Assembly: GCA_015680685.1 (NCBI GenBank)
Contig: MNCI01034976.1
Location: 327,163-391,162, forward strand
From: Gnetum montanum
Taxonomy: Eukaryota; Streptophyta; Gnetopsida; Gnetales; Gnetaceae
Length of the DNA: 64,000 nt
Direction: 5' to 3'
Position 1 is the first letter of the stretch; every line of letters starts with the position of its first letter. This document shows, piece after piece, positions 1 through 12,110 of the stretch. A program made the position numbers and the translations under genes. The notes below the pieces were generated by a model, which saw only the letters and a list, made by a program, of their open reading frames with translations, was not told the DNA's origin and did no database searches.

Positions 1-493
1 TAGAAAAAAGATTTTAAAATTAAAAGGTAAAAAAACAAATTGCAAAGAAAAAAATTTGTGAAAAAAAAAATAGAAAAATTGAAAAGCCATATGAATGATT
101 CAGCATAGATCGCCATCTCCCCCATGACTGAGTTGAAAGGAGGAGTTCTGAAAAATTAAGTGTGGTTGTCCATGCATTGAGGTATTTGTTGTCCTAGCTT
201 GCCTTGGTTGATGGAAAGGCTTTATTTATTAGAAATTGATTAACTATTTTTTATGGGGGCTCTTAGGTTTATATATGGTCATGGTCCCAAAAGTAAAGAT
301 TTCAACAATTATATAAGGTTCCTTCCACAATGTTTGGACTTTAGTTTTCTAAGGTATGTGTGTGGGCTTCTAATAGAAAACCTTATCTCCCAGTTGGAAT
401 TTTACTTTCCATATTCTCAAGTCATGTCATTACTTGTTGAATGCCTTGTGCACTTCATTCATAGATAGGACCACTAATTAATTTTCATCTAGC
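1..493 (-). mobile_element. Ty3 element tail: end of integrase plus AT-rich 3' region (fragment)
   Basis: On the minus strand this matches, with stops and indels, the C-terminal integrase region and following A/T-rich stretch of the other elements in this window. The motif ccatctcccccatgactgag at 110-130 recurs at 51,187-51,206 in element D and, reverse-complemented, near 28,850 in C. Homology runs to about 493 (gctactaatt-gattttcatc-type sequence of B at 11,735), then stops abruptly at a plus-strand gag. It is therefore a truncated copy in the opposite orientation to its neighbour A. The rest lies left of the window or is lost. Confidence 0.75.
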
Positions 494-2180
494 ACATCTT
501 CTTCTTCTTCCTCTTCTTCATTGTCATCTTCTTCTTCTTCCTCTAGCTTTGATAGAAGCTGTAGAGGACATGACTGTGATGGAGGTGATCGATGAGGCTG
601 AGATGATCATAGGGCCCATTTGATCAGTCAAGATCAAGGACATGGGCAATCAAGGAAGGCCCACCACCATGAGAGAAGGGTTAGCAAAGGACATCATCGG
701 CATCATGGCTATCACAGAGGCTATAACCATGATGAGCCTTTGCGTGCAACTCAAAACATGCTAAATATCATAAAGGTAGTCAAAATTCCTACAAGGCATG
801 TAAAAGATAGAAAAATCAAGAAGTTGGATATGAACAATATCTCCAAGTTTGAAAGAGAATACAACTTTGATTCATGAAATCATCTTCAATCCTTTCATGA
901 TGCATGTACCTTACAGAACATGGAGAATGAATGGTAGAAACTAAAGCTATTCTCAAAGACATTAATAAAAGAAGCTGAAAGTTGGTACTGGTCCTTGGTG
1001 TTGGAATCAATTTGTAGATGAAGCACTATGCTTGAGTTGTTCAATGGCAAGTATCAAATGTACTCTCAAGTGTCCAACTTGAGAAAGTAGACCTAAGGTT
1101 GAAAACAAGGAACACATGAACCCTTTGATGTAGCCAAGTGTAGGTACTACTCTCTTTTGCATCAATGTCTTGGCCATGGTTATTCTTAAAGAGATTAGCT
1201 CCACCATATGATAAATGGGATCTGATAAAAAATAAGCAGAACTCTTGGGGTCTATGCCCAAGGAAGATTGTCAAAATTAAGAGCTCCTTAAATTCAAAGG
1301 TTGATTAAGTAGGTTGCTAAAGAAGAAGGAGATTTAAGAAAATGAAAAAGTGCATATGAGTACAACTGAGATCCTTCCATCAATAAAAGGAAAGTCCAAT
1401 TGTATGATAATGAGGAAGTGGCATCTCTTGATGAGGTGGTGCAATGAAAGACCTTGCCGATTCAAAAATCTATTTTCAAAATTTCAGATAAGGTAAAAAA
1501 AATGCGAAACTCTTTGGATGAAAAATTCCAAACCACTCTAAAAATAGCAGAGGAATCCAAAGAGCAAAGTAGTAATCATGATTGTATGAGAAGGAAGGAA
1601 GTTGAACATGCTCACCAAAGTAGAGGAGGTTCTAGAGATTGAAAAAAGTGATGGTGGTCGATGTGACATCTACCAATACAAACATCATAAGGGATGTTGC
1701 CCCATTGTGTCACACTTGTAGGAGTCTACAATATATACTCTAAATCCTAGACTGGTGAGAAGGTAAGCACCTAGAAGGTTGTCTTATCCTCAAGCAAATC
1801 CAAGGTAGTTCCACCAACAATAAGCCTATTATCCAAGTGGAGCTCCACCACAACCTTATGAGTAGTATCATCAATAACAACATTCATAGTCATGGGGGAT
1901 GCTACCACTAAGGTAGCAATACCCTTATATATAGCCTAATCCATATGAATACTATGTTTAGAAGTCCATTTCTCCATGTGACTCTTCCAATCATGCCTAA
2001 TTCTAGCATCATTATTACCCTTTTGAGTACTTTAGAGCTCAATCTCCATCTCCAAGAGGGGAATCACCATATTCTATCATCCTCCTCATCCTTATACACA
2101 TGTCTTTCTACCCTCAACTTAATTACCACTTTCTCCATCAATGCAAGGTGAAATCCTAGCATAGTCACAGCAACATAATG
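494..2180 (+). pseudogene. element A gag remnant
   Basis: The piece starts in the poly-serine tract (TCT/TCC-rich, 498-548) found in the middle of gag in B, C and D, so the first third of gag is missing. Next come VVKIPTRHVKD and LDMNNISKFE (about 780-850), conserved in all siblings. A degenerate zinc-knuckle-like motif, CDIYQYKHHKGC, is near 1,660-1,700; its second Cys is Tyr here but Cys in B. The C-terminal part is rich in P, Q and Y codons. Gag would form the particle and bind RNA. Many stops and frameshifts mean it is not functional. Confidence 0.75.
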
Positions 2181-2349
2181 CCACCAAGTCTATTAACCTA
2201 TAGCCAGCTTCTCAATTGAGTTGTTCAAAAACCAAATCCCAAAAAAGTTCATTCTTCCAAAATAATAATTCCACAAAGCCCTCACAAACTTATGCAGTTG
2301 ATAGTCCTACTTCTTCCTCATCCTCTACATCCACTCCATTCGAGTCCCC

Positions 2350-2900
2350 TTCAAACCAAATGTCTTCCAAAGTGCATACCATCATGCTAACCCATGTGAT
2401 AACTAATTGGATAAAGGCTAGCCACCTTCATAGGAAAATATCTAATCCTAGGTGTCCCATAATCTATTTGCAAATCATCAGAAATGAGCCATCTAAGGCT
2501 ATTCTTAATTTAGGTTTTGCTGTAAATTTGATTTCTCATAAGATGTACAAAGCCTAGAACCTACCTCCACTCAAGAAGAGCAACATCTATCTTGAGTTGG
2601 CAGATTAGTCCATCACTATTCCCTTGGGACCTGGGGAGGTCATTGTGACTACCGTTTGTGGGTGGTCCTATCCTACCAATTTCCTAGTGATCCATGTTAA
2701 TAACTACAAAGGGGACTTCCCAGTCATCATGAGAAGGGCTTGGTTGAGCACTATTGATGCATAGTTCGAAATTAGAGACCTATCCTTGGAAATTTCCAAG
2801 GAGAATGCATTTGGAAAGATAGAGAAGAAAAGAGTTCTAGGCATTGCATACAATGATATAGGGTGTAATTGCATGCAAAAACTATAGTATGTGAAAAGTA
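2350..2900 (+). pseudogene. element A aspartic protease region
   Basis: The open piece ends in ILNLGFAVNLISHKMYKA (about 2,500-2,555). The family active site is LLDLGSSVSLIS in D and LDSSSTVNLIS in C. In A the catalytic Asp is Asn and the Gly-Ser turn is altered, so it should be inactive. Downstream, PPLKKSNIYLELAD and a GWSYP-type block continue the protease fold. Such proteases cut the gag-pol polyprotein during particle maturation. A DLGS-type site instead of DTG/DSG is usual for Athila-like plant elements. Confidence 0.75.
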
Positions 2901-3399
2901 CATCAATCACAGCATGTAGGTAGTGTGTAGATGTATTTAAAATTTAAAGGTGCCTATACATAGCAATCATAAGACAAGAGGGTACCCAATGGCTGATAGC
3001 TAATCCTGACAATAGCTAAATCATTTATATGGAACCAAGTGAGAGCTTGACAAGTGCCTATGTTGAAGGCATAGATGAACTAGAGCAAGTTCATCACCAA
3101 CTCTCTAATGATGAACCTAATGACACCAATTGGATAGAGTTGAAAATCCCTGAAAGTTTTAAATATGAGCCCCTAAAGTTGAAAACTCTACCTTCCAACA
3201 TGAAATATGCTTTTTTGAATAATGGAAAGTTGATGATAATCAATGCCAATATTACTCCTGAACAGAAAGAGAATATGTTGAAGGTGATCAATAAATGACA
3301 AACAACCTTTACTTGGTCATATCTTGAACTCACTAGTGCTGATCCTAGGATATGCTAAACCACATCTATACAAAGCCTTCCATAAAGCCAATGAGGTAG

Positions 3400-4600
3400 C
3401 AGCAGTAGTGGTTGATCCCCAAGTTGAAGCAGATCATGAAAGAGGATATTGAACAACTCTTCAAGGTAGGGTTCATCTATCCCATTGCAAATAGCAAGTG
3501 GGTTAGCCCACTTGTAATCATGCCAAAGAAAGGTGATAAGTGAAGGGTCTGTATTAACTTTAGGCTATTGAATATGATGACCTACAAAGATCACTTTCTA
3601 TTATCATTTGTTGACTAGGTGTTGGACACCATCTCTAGGCATTACTACTATAACTTTCTGGATGGTTATAGTGGCTATGACCAAATTCATATTGCACCCA
3701 AGGATCAAGCCAAAATCGCATTCACAAGTCCCTAGGATACTTATGTCATTTGGTTTGTGCAATGCCCTTACAACTTTCCAATGCATTATCCTTAGCATCT
3801 TTCAACAACATATCGATAGTGGGATGGAAGTCTTCATGAATGACTTCTCCACCTATGGGGCAACATTTGAGCAATCTTTGGACTATCTTGAACAAGTATT
3901 GAAAAGGTGTGGGAGACAAACCTTTTGCTCAACTAGCAAAAGATCCATCTGATGATCCAGGAGGACATTGTGTTGGATCATAGGATCTCACAAGTAAGGA
4001 TTAAGGTGGACCTTGAAAAAACCAAGGTCATCCAAGGAATTACCCACAAACTAAAAACTATTAAAGATGTTTGGTCATTCCTTTATCACACTGGCTACTA
4101 CCAGTGATTCATAGAGAATTTCTCTAAGATCGCTAAACCATTGCTGGAGTTAAAAAGGAAAGATGCTTTGTTTGTCTGAACCAATGAATGCGAAAAGGTA
4201 TTCCAATAATTCAAGCAAAAGCTTGTAGAGATTGATCCATCAAATTATGACTTGGAAGTCATGCTCACATACTTGAACTATTAAAAATGTCCTTATTAAA
4301 TCCATTTTGTAAGCTAAAGCATTGCGGGTGCATAGTTGAACTACACCACAATAGAGAAAGAATTGGTGGCAATAGTGTATGCCTTGGAGAAATTTAAGCA
4401 CTATGTGCATGGATACAAGATGTTTGTGCACACAGATCATAGTGCAATTTGCTTTCTAATAAAAAAATTAATGGTAAGCCCCCTTGTCGTATGGTAGCTT
4501 GTGGTATTATAAGAACTTGGTCTTACAATAATAGATCAAAAGGAAACTGAGAAGATGGTCATTGACAACTTTTCTTCATTAATATCAAACAAAAAATAGA
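3400..4600 (+). pseudogene. element A reverse transcriptase and RNase H
   Basis: RT blocks in order: WVSPLVIMPKKGDK followed by a stop where siblings have Trp, VCINFRLLN (about 3,500-3,570), FLDGYSGYDQI (3,655-3,690) and the catalytic block VFMNDF near 3,830, where the expected VFMDDF has lost one active-site Asp. The connection region follows. RNase H includes TTIEKELVAIVYALEKF and HTDHSAICFL (4,345-4,455). Several frames are needed to read it all. The set is typical of a Ty3 pol polyprotein and is inactive here. Confidence 0.85.
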
Positions 4601-4619
4601 AAGAGAGCCCCCTCTTTGA

Positions 4620-5715
4620 TCAATCTCGTGATGACCTCCTCTTTACTACTGTGATAAATGAGCAAGTGCCCAATGAGCCTAGCTAGTGTGATGGCATCCT
4701 CACTTATCTTGTCACTTAGGAGATGCCACAAGAGCTAGACCATAAGAAGTAACAATAGTTTCTTCATCAGGCTAAACACTTAATGGAAATCAATGAACAC
4801 CTTTACAAGGTGTGTACCAATGGCTTAGTTCATTGGTATGTTCTTGATTCTAACAAACTACTCATTCTCTATGATGCTCATGAGGGTCCTTGTGGGGGCC
4901 ACTATGCAAGGAGATGCACAATCATTAAGATTTTGATGGTAGGGTATTATTGGCCAACACTCTTCAGGGACACTCCTTAATTTATCTACTCTTGTAAATG
5001 CTATCAACATGATGGTGGGATGACCATATGAATGGAGGGACCTTAATAATGGATCCAACCACTAGAACCCTTCAACATTTGGGGTACTAACTTCATGGGT
5101 TCCATCACATCCATGTAAAATGGAAAGATGTACATCATAATTTCTATTGGCTATTGTATGAAATAGATAGAAGCAACAATCATCATCAACTATACATCCT
5201 CTATAGCTACTCGATTTGTACAACAAAATGTTTTAAATGATTTCTAATAATAATATTCATTTTATAGGCACTACCTTTTGAAAGTTCATGCAATTCTTGG
5301 GGGTAGAATATAATTTAATATCACCTTACCATCCCCAAGCCAATGGCCAAGTAGAGGTAATGTGTAGGGAGATCACTAAGATCTTATCTAGAAAAATTAG
5401 CAAATATAGAAGAGATTAGAGCACCAAACTTAACAATTTCCTTTAGGCCTACTACTCAACATGGAAACTTCCTATAGGCTATTCTTCCTATGAGCTGGTG
5501 TACAAAAAATTACTAACTCTTCCTATTCAATCCAGTCTTCATACACTTTCAATAGCTTGTGACCTTAACCTTGACATTAGCCTAGCATAGAAAGAAATAC
5601 TGATCAATCTTAATGTGCTAGATGATAATTGATTGGTAACCCTATCCTTAAATGAAGTGTACAACGAATTCAAAAAAACACCATGGCCTAAAAATAAGAA
5701 AAATCAAATGCCAAC
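4620..5715 (+). pseudogene. element A integrase, first part (interrupted by B)
   Basis: The N-terminal zinc-binding part reads ILYDAHEGPCGGHYARR, VGYYWPTLFRD and YSCKCYQ (4,860-5,005), an HHCC-type pattern. The core follows (FNIWGTNFMGSI-like; SPYHPQANGQVEV at 5,320-5,360), then the conserved YSTWKLPIGYSSYELVY block. The reading stops at B's target site. It resumes after B at 18,208 as KVLY, a stop, then NPTHVPQKTK-type sequence and runs to about 18,495. Integrase joins new DNA copies to the chromosome. No chromodomain is visible at the C terminus. Confidence 0.85.
5711..5715 (+). repeat. target site duplication of B, left copy (ccaac)
   Basis: Five bases just before B's 5' LTR. They match 18,208-18,212 (ccaat) except for one C/T change. 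Joining the flanks restores A's integrase reading frame. Confidence 0.8.
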
Positions 5716-6192
5716 TAATGAGTGTCAAAGTGTTGCATTGATGGACCCCTATCAATGAGGCCCCATTTATGTGATGTTTCCTCATCAATGGGGCCAGTTG
5801 ACAAGTCCTTGTTTATGTGGTGTTGCTCCATCAACATAGCATTTGCTACATCTATGAGGCCTTGTCAACATAGCCTTGTAATAAAGACTATAAATACAAA
5901 CTCATAGTCGTGTTTATATGATAATCTTGTCATAGTAGTAGCAAAGCTCTTGCAATTTTTCAATTTGAGAGTTAGAATATTTCTTTGAGTGCCCGTAGCA
6001 AGAGTTAGAGAGTGTACAAATCTTTATTTGAGCACTATTATACCTAAACCACACCAGTGTGTATGGCAATAAAGATGAGCCTTTTGATCAAACCCTGTAG
6101 CACTTAGAATAGATTAATGATTTATTTATGCATTTATTGTTCTCATTAATTATGCCATTAATTAAGCTAAATTCGACTTTGAAGAGTTCTCA
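5716..6192 (+). repeat. B 5' LTR (internally deleted)
   Basis: It starts taatgagtgtcaaagtg against tgatgagtgtaaaagtg in the 3' LTR. The TATA-like CTATAAATA is at 5,888-5,896, followed by the conserved gagagttagaatatttc. The copy jumps from about 6,180 to the last bases of the LTR, so about 440 bp present in the 3' LTR (roughly 17,712-18,195) are missing. The PBS follows directly. Confidence 0.85.
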
Positions 6193-6193
6193 T

Positions 6194-6213
6194 TGGTGAC
6201 ATTACTAAGGACT
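6194..6213 (+). other. B primer-binding site (tRNA-Asp type, decayed)
   Basis: The sequence tggtgacattactaaggac lies just inside the 5' LTR. It lines up with the better-preserved PBS of D (TGGCACCATTGCTGGGGACC, reverse-complemented from 63,764-63,783), which resembles the 3' end of plant tRNA-Asp. Confidence 0.6.
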
Positions 6214-6372
6214 CTTCTTGTTGAAATGTGCACTACCTAGGATTAGTGAATATTATTAATATCATTGGATGAACCCCAAGATTGACATCATTCTCAAATT
6301 ATATAATTACAAGATCATATTGATAATTTTATTTATTTTGTAACATATCTTCTTCTTCTCATAGTTGTGATA

Positions 6373-8700
6373 ATGTCAAACCACCAGTCACATAGGAGTG
6401 CAAAGTGGTATATACTCATCTAGATGAGTATGTGCTTGATTTCACCTTCATCCTACATCAGGATGAATAACTACAATGGCATGACATGAAAGGCAACATT
6501 GTAATACCTCCTAATCAATCAGTACCCATGATGCTACTTCAAACTTTCAAGAAGTTATGCATCCAAGATCCTTAAGAGGAATATGGTGTTCATGACTACA
6601 ACTACCGAAACTACAATCCCACTAAAATACAAAATTGATGAAATTAGCACCAAGAAAGGCATCATGAGGTTGTGAAGGGGAAATGGTTCACCAATCCCTT
6701 GTTCCTACTAAACTAAGATGATAATGAGGACCCTCCCTCAAGGGGCTCTTCACATGAGAATTCTCCATCCTTTGTTACTAGTGATGAGGGTGTGGCCCTG
6801 AATCTGTAGTCCACAATTAACAATCTAGGTTTAGGAAAATATGGTAGTGAAGGTAGGAGATTGAACAAGTGTTAAATCAATAAGAAAACCGATGAACATG
6901 GCCATGACAATCGAAGGGGAGTTGGTAGACACCATGATGGTGGTAGTCCTCCTCCCTCTTCATCCTCTCCATTTACTTCTTCTTCTTCTTCTTCTGACCC
7001 TTCTAATTTCAAAAAATGCCACAAAAGGAACAACCATGATGAAGTTCAATACTGGGCCAATAATACTGATCACTAGGCCCACAATGAACAAAGAGGTAGC
7101 AGAGGACATCATCGATAACCAAAAAATACTAATGATGATGATGAGCCTTTGCTAGTAACTCAAAGCATACTTAACATTGTAGAGGTAGTCAAGATCCCAA
7201 TTGGGCATGTGAAAGATAGTCAAATCAAATGTTTAGACATGAACAATATCCCAAGATTTGAGGAGGGATATAATTCTAATCCATAAACACATTTAGAAGC
7301 TTTCCATGATGCATGTGCCTTGCAGGACATTGAAAATGATTTGTACAAACTCAAACTATTTCCCATGACACTCATCAAGAAAGTAGAAAGCTAGTACCAA
7401 TCCTTGAAACTAGAATCCATTGGTAAATGAAGTATGATGTTGGAACTATTTAATGAAAAATACTAGATATACTCCAAAGTGTCCAATCTGAGAAGGTAAA
7501 TCCAAGGCTAGAAACAAGGAACACATGAACCCTTGGATGCCACCATGGATAGATATTATTCTCTCCTACACCAATGCCTTGGTCATGGTTATTCTCAAAG
7601 GGAATAATTCTACCACATCATAGAAACTAGAGGAACTCTTAAGGTTTATGCCCAAGGGAGATTATCCAAACTAAGAGCTCATCAGATCCAAAGGCTGATA
7701 GAGGAGGTAGCAAAAAAAGAAGGTGAGTTGTGAAAAAGAAAAAGTGCATAAAAATATAATAGGGACCCTTCCATCAAGAAAAGGGAGGTCAAATTTTGTG
7801 ATGAGGAGGAGTCACCACTTCATGAGGTGATAAACATAAAAACCTTGTTCATCCAAAAATATATTTTTGATATTTTGGCAAAGGCTAATAAATTATGGAA
7901 CTCTTTGGATGAGAAGATCCAAACTACTATGAACATTGCTAAAGAATCCAAAGAGCAGAATAGTGATTGTGACCACAAGAAGTAGAAAGAAGTTGAATGT
8001 GCCTACAAGAGAGGTAAGGGCAAAGTTGTTGCAATAGAAGAAGTTGTGAAGATAGACTTCAAATATGATGGTAGGTGTGACATTTGTCAATATGTTCATC
8101 CTAAGGGATGTTTCTTTATGGTGTCACACTTATAAGAGTCTAGGATGTATGCACTGAATCTGTGACTATTAAAGAGGCAAGCATCCAGATGATTACCTTA
8201 TCCTCAAGGCAAGCTGAGGTAGTTCCATCAACAACAACAAGGTTACTATCCAAGAAAAGCTCCACCACAATCGTATGAGTAATACCAATAGTGGCAACAA
8301 CCACAGTCATGGGAAATGCCACTACCAAGACAATAGTACCCTTACAAGCAACCAAATCCATATGGGTACTATGTTCAACAGCTTATTTCTCCATAAATCT
8401 TTTCAAGACACGCCTCATTCTAACATCACTATTATCCTCCAAAGTACCAACAAACTCATTCATAATCTACTTGAGGGGAGAACCCATATCCATACCATCC
8501 TTCGCATGCATCTATACACATTCCTTCATCCTCAACCTAGTTACCTCCTACTCTATCCATGTAGGACAAAATTTCCACATAACCATAGCAACAAAATGCT
8601 ATGAGGGCTATACTTTTACAACTAGCCTTCTAGTTGAGTGGCTTGGATAATTGATCCAGGAAATCACCATTTTTCTAACCCAACAATCCTTCTAATCCCT
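6373..8700 (+). pseudogene. element B gag
   Basis: The start ATGTCAAACCACCAGTCACA is chosen because C (23,677) and D (63,624, minus) start with the same M-S-x-S-H-R-S pattern. Shared blocks are DFTFILHQDE (about 6,440), a poly-serine tract (6,960-7,000), LDMNNIPRFE-like sequence (7,235-7,265) and a zinc-knuckle-like CDICQYVHPKGC (8,078-8,115) with spacing CX2CX3HX3C. A Y/Q/P-rich tail follows. Gag would bind RNA and assemble particles. The frame is broken by many stops, mostly TAG and TGA. Confidence 0.8.
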
Positions 8701-8789
8701 CACAACCTAATGTAACTAGTCACCTTGTATATCCAACATCCTCATCCTCTACATCAAACACATTTGAGAATCCTTCAAACCAAATGCTA

Positions 8790-9350
8790 CCTTAAATTCA
8801 CACTATGATGTTAACTCATGTTGTTTCTGATTGGACCAAGGCTAGCAACCTTTCCACAAAAAGATCTAATCTAGGAAGTCATCTTATTTACTTACAAATC
8901 ACTAGACATGAATCATGTAGGCTCTTTTTGATTCTATTTTTGGTGTCAATCTCATCTCCCATGACATGTACAAATCCTAGAACCTACCACCTCTCAAGAA
9001 GAGCAACATCCATTTGGAATTGGTAGACTAATCAATCACTATTCCTTTGGAAATAGTGGAGGACATTGTGACTACAATTTGTAGGTGGTCCTATCTTGCT
9101 TATTTTCTAGTGATCAAGATAGAAAATTGCAAAGGTGACTTCCCCATCATTATGGGAAGGGCTTGGTTAAGCATGATTAATGCATGAATGGGCATAAGGA
9201 ACCTCTCCTTGGAAATCTCCAAGGAGAATGAATTTGGACAAATAGAGAAGAAGTGTATTCCATGTATCACATATAGTGATAACAGGTGCAATTGTATGCA
9301 TAAAAGTACATACATTAAAGCATGCAATCAATATGCACATGAAACTAATA
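8790..9350 (+). pseudogene. element B protease region
   Basis: The sequence continues from gag with THVVSDWTKASNLSTKRSN (about 8,815-8,870). The active-site block is frameshifted: about 8,925-8,965 reads as a mutated DSIFGVNLISHDMYK across two frames. PPLKKSNIHLELVD and VKIENCKGDFPIIMGRAWL follow. The Asp is present but the Gly-Ser turn is changed, so it is inactive. Confidence 0.7.
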
Positions 9351-9819
9351 TCTAATGGTAACTATATGTAGTAGCCACAAAATAAAAGGACACCTAGTGG
9401 CTGACAGTTAACTCTCATAGTAGCACATTATGCATAGAACCTACTGAGAGCTGACATGTTCCTATGTTAAAGACATGGATGAACTTTAGCAAGTTCACCA
9501 CCAACTCTCTGATGATGAAGGTGATGATACCTATTGGAAAGAGCTGGAAATCCTTGATAATTTCAAGCATGAACCCCTAGTGTTAAAAAATTTATCAACC
9601 AGCATGGAGTATGCATTTTTAAATAATGGAAAACTAGTTATAATTAACGTAAATCTTACTCTCAAATAAAAGATAAGCTAATAAGGTGGTCAACAAATGG
9701 CCAATAGCCTTTGCTTGGTCATATCATGAACTAATTGAAATTGATCTAAGGATATGCCAACATCATATCTACACTGACCCAAGCATGAAGCCAAGAAGGC
9801 AGTTGTAGAGATGACTAGA

Positions 9820-10290
9820 ATCCAAGTTAACATAGATCATCAAACAAAAAATCGAACAATTCCTCAAGATAGGGTTTATCTATCCCATTGCAAATAGTTA
9901 GTGGGTTAGCCCACTTATGCCAAAGAAAGGTGGCAAGTGGTAGGTCTGCATTGACTTCAGGCTATTGAACATGGAAACCTTTAAAGATCATTTTCCATTA
10001 TTATTTTTAAACCAAGTGTTGAACACCATTTTTGGGCATTTCTATTATAGCTTCTTGGATGGTTATATTGGCTATAATCAAATCCAGATTGCACCAAAAG
10101 ATTAGGCTAAAATAAAATTCATGAGTCCCTAAGTAAATTTTTCATATTGTCAGATACCTTTTAGTCTATGTAATGCCCCTACAACATTTCAACATCTAGT
10201 CCTTAGCATTTTTCAACAACAAATTGGTAGTAGGGTAGAAGTCTTTATGGATGAATTCTGTACCTATGGGGCTACATTTGCGCAAGCCCT
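9820..10290 (+). pseudogene. element B reverse transcriptase (truncated)
   Basis: Blocks: FLKIGFIYPIAN, a stop, WVSPL, MPKKGGKW (9,860-9,940), CIDFRLLN, then SFLDGYIGYNQIQIAPKD (10,050-10,105). Then come the PFSLCNAPTTFQH block and VFMDEF (about 10,240), where siblings have VFMDDF. The coding homology ends near 10,290 at a short palindromic stretch. The thumb and connection regions are missing. Confidence 0.8.
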
Positions 10291-10329
10291 GGATCTAGAC
10301 TAGCACCAGACTAGTCTAGACCAATAGAT

Positions 10330-10690
10330 GCATCTAATTATGCCTTGGGATCCATGCTTACATAGTTGGATGACAAGAAGCATTCATATTACATCCACTG
10401 CACAAGTTGAATCATTAACGATGAAAAATTGAATTACACCCTAATTGAGAAAGAACTAATGATAGTGGTGTATGCTCTCAAAAATTCTAGGTACTATATG
10501 CCTGGCTACAAAGTGTTTATGCACATAGATCACAGTGCCATCCACTTCTTAATAAATAAGTTAATGATGAGTGCTTGTATCATATGGTGGCTCATGATCT
10601 TGCAAGAATTCAATATCACAATGGTAAATTAGAAAGGGACTAAGAATGTGATTGCTAACCACTTCTCTTAGTTAGGATGGGATAATAAAG
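10330..10690 (+). pseudogene. element B RNase H
   Basis: The sequence reads SNYALGSMLT, then LNYTLIEKELMIVVYALKN, YYMPGYKVFMHIDHSAIHFL and LQEFNITMVN (10,335-10,630). These match the RNase H / tether region of A and D. The open stretch 10,429-10,632 is one of the better-preserved parts. It joins RT through a deletion at 10,290-10,330. Confidence 0.8.
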
Positions 10691-12110
10691 AGGAGGAGAG
10701 TCTACTCGTTGATCAATGTCCAGATGAACTCCTCTTTATAGGAGCAAAAAATGACCAAGTACTTACTAAATCAAAATGGTATGATGACATCCTTACTTGC
10801 CTTCTCACTCAAGAGATGCCACAAGATCTGGACCATAGGAAGAAACAACAGTTTCTTCATCAAGCAAACTACCTCATGGAAATCAATGGATACCCTTACA
10901 AGGTGTGTGTTGATGACCTGGCTCATTGGTGTGTCCCTCATGTAGAATAGCTATGTATTCTTTAGGATGCTCATGAAGGCCATTGTAGAGGCCACTATGC
11001 AAGGACATGCATGGCCATAAAAATCTTAATGGTAGGATATTATTGGCCTACAATATTCAGGAATGCCCACTAATTTGCTAGATCTTGTAAACACTATCAA
11101 TGAGATAGTGGGATGATCACTTGAATGAAGGGTCCTTAATAGTGCATTTAACCATAGGAGCCCTTTGACATATGGGGCATAGACTTCATGGGTTCCATCA
11201 CACCCATGTCCAATGAAAAGGCACATATCATTGTAGTAGTTGACTACTGCACCAAATAGAAAAAAGTAGCAGCCATCGTCAATTGTACGTCATTCACTGC
11301 TACTCGATTCATACAAAAAAATGTTGTAAATTCATTTGGGTTGCCATGTGCACTAATTTCTAACAATGGAATCCATTTTATAGGTGCCACTTTTTGAAGA
11401 CTCATGCAATGCTTAGGCTTGAACATAAATTAATAACACCCTATCATCCCCCAAGCCAATGATCAAGCAGAGGTCACTAATAGGGAGATTACAAAGATTC
11501 TAACATAACTTATTAGCAAATATAGAAGAGATTGGAGCACATAACTCAATAATTCCCTTTGGACCTACCACTCAACATGGAAACTCCCTATTGGCTACTG
11601 TCCCTATGAGTTAGTGTACGATAAACTTCCAACACTCTTAATTCAATTCAAGCTCCATACACCCTTAATAGCTTGTGAATTGAACCTTGACCTAACTCTA
11701 CCACAAAAATAAAGATTGATCAACCTCAACATGTTGGATGAAAATCAATTAGTAGCCCTATCTTTGAATGAAGTGCACAAGGCATTCAGCAAACAACAAC
11801 ATGACCTTAGAATATGGAAAGTGAAATTTAAACTGGGAGATAAGGTTCTTTACTAGAATCCCACACACATACCTCAGAAAACAAAGTTCCAAACATTATG
11901 GGAGGGACCTTATATAATTGATAAAACCCTCCCTACTAGGGCCATGACTATATATACAAACTTGAGATCCAAAATAAAAATTAATTAATAAACATGCAAA
12001 AAGTAAAGCTTTTCCATGAGCCCAAGCAAGCTAGTGCAACAAATACCTTAATAGATGGACAGTCATGCTCAATTTTTATAATCTCCTCCTTACAACTTAG
12101 TCATGGGGGA
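10690..12110 (+). pseudogene. element B integrase and pol C-terminus
   Basis: Zinc-binding part: DAHEGHCRGHYART and VGYYWPTIFR (10,968-11,070). Core: FDIWGIDFMGSI, VVVDYCTK, ISNNGIHFIGATF (11,355-11,400) and LITPYHPPSQ-type sequence (11,430-11,460). Conserved STWKLPIGYCPYELVYDKL (11,572-11,630) and GDKVLY, a stop, NPTHIPQKTK (11,835-11,880). Pol fades out near LSHGG (about 12,100). No chromodomain is seen. Several stops make it inactive. Confidence 0.82.
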
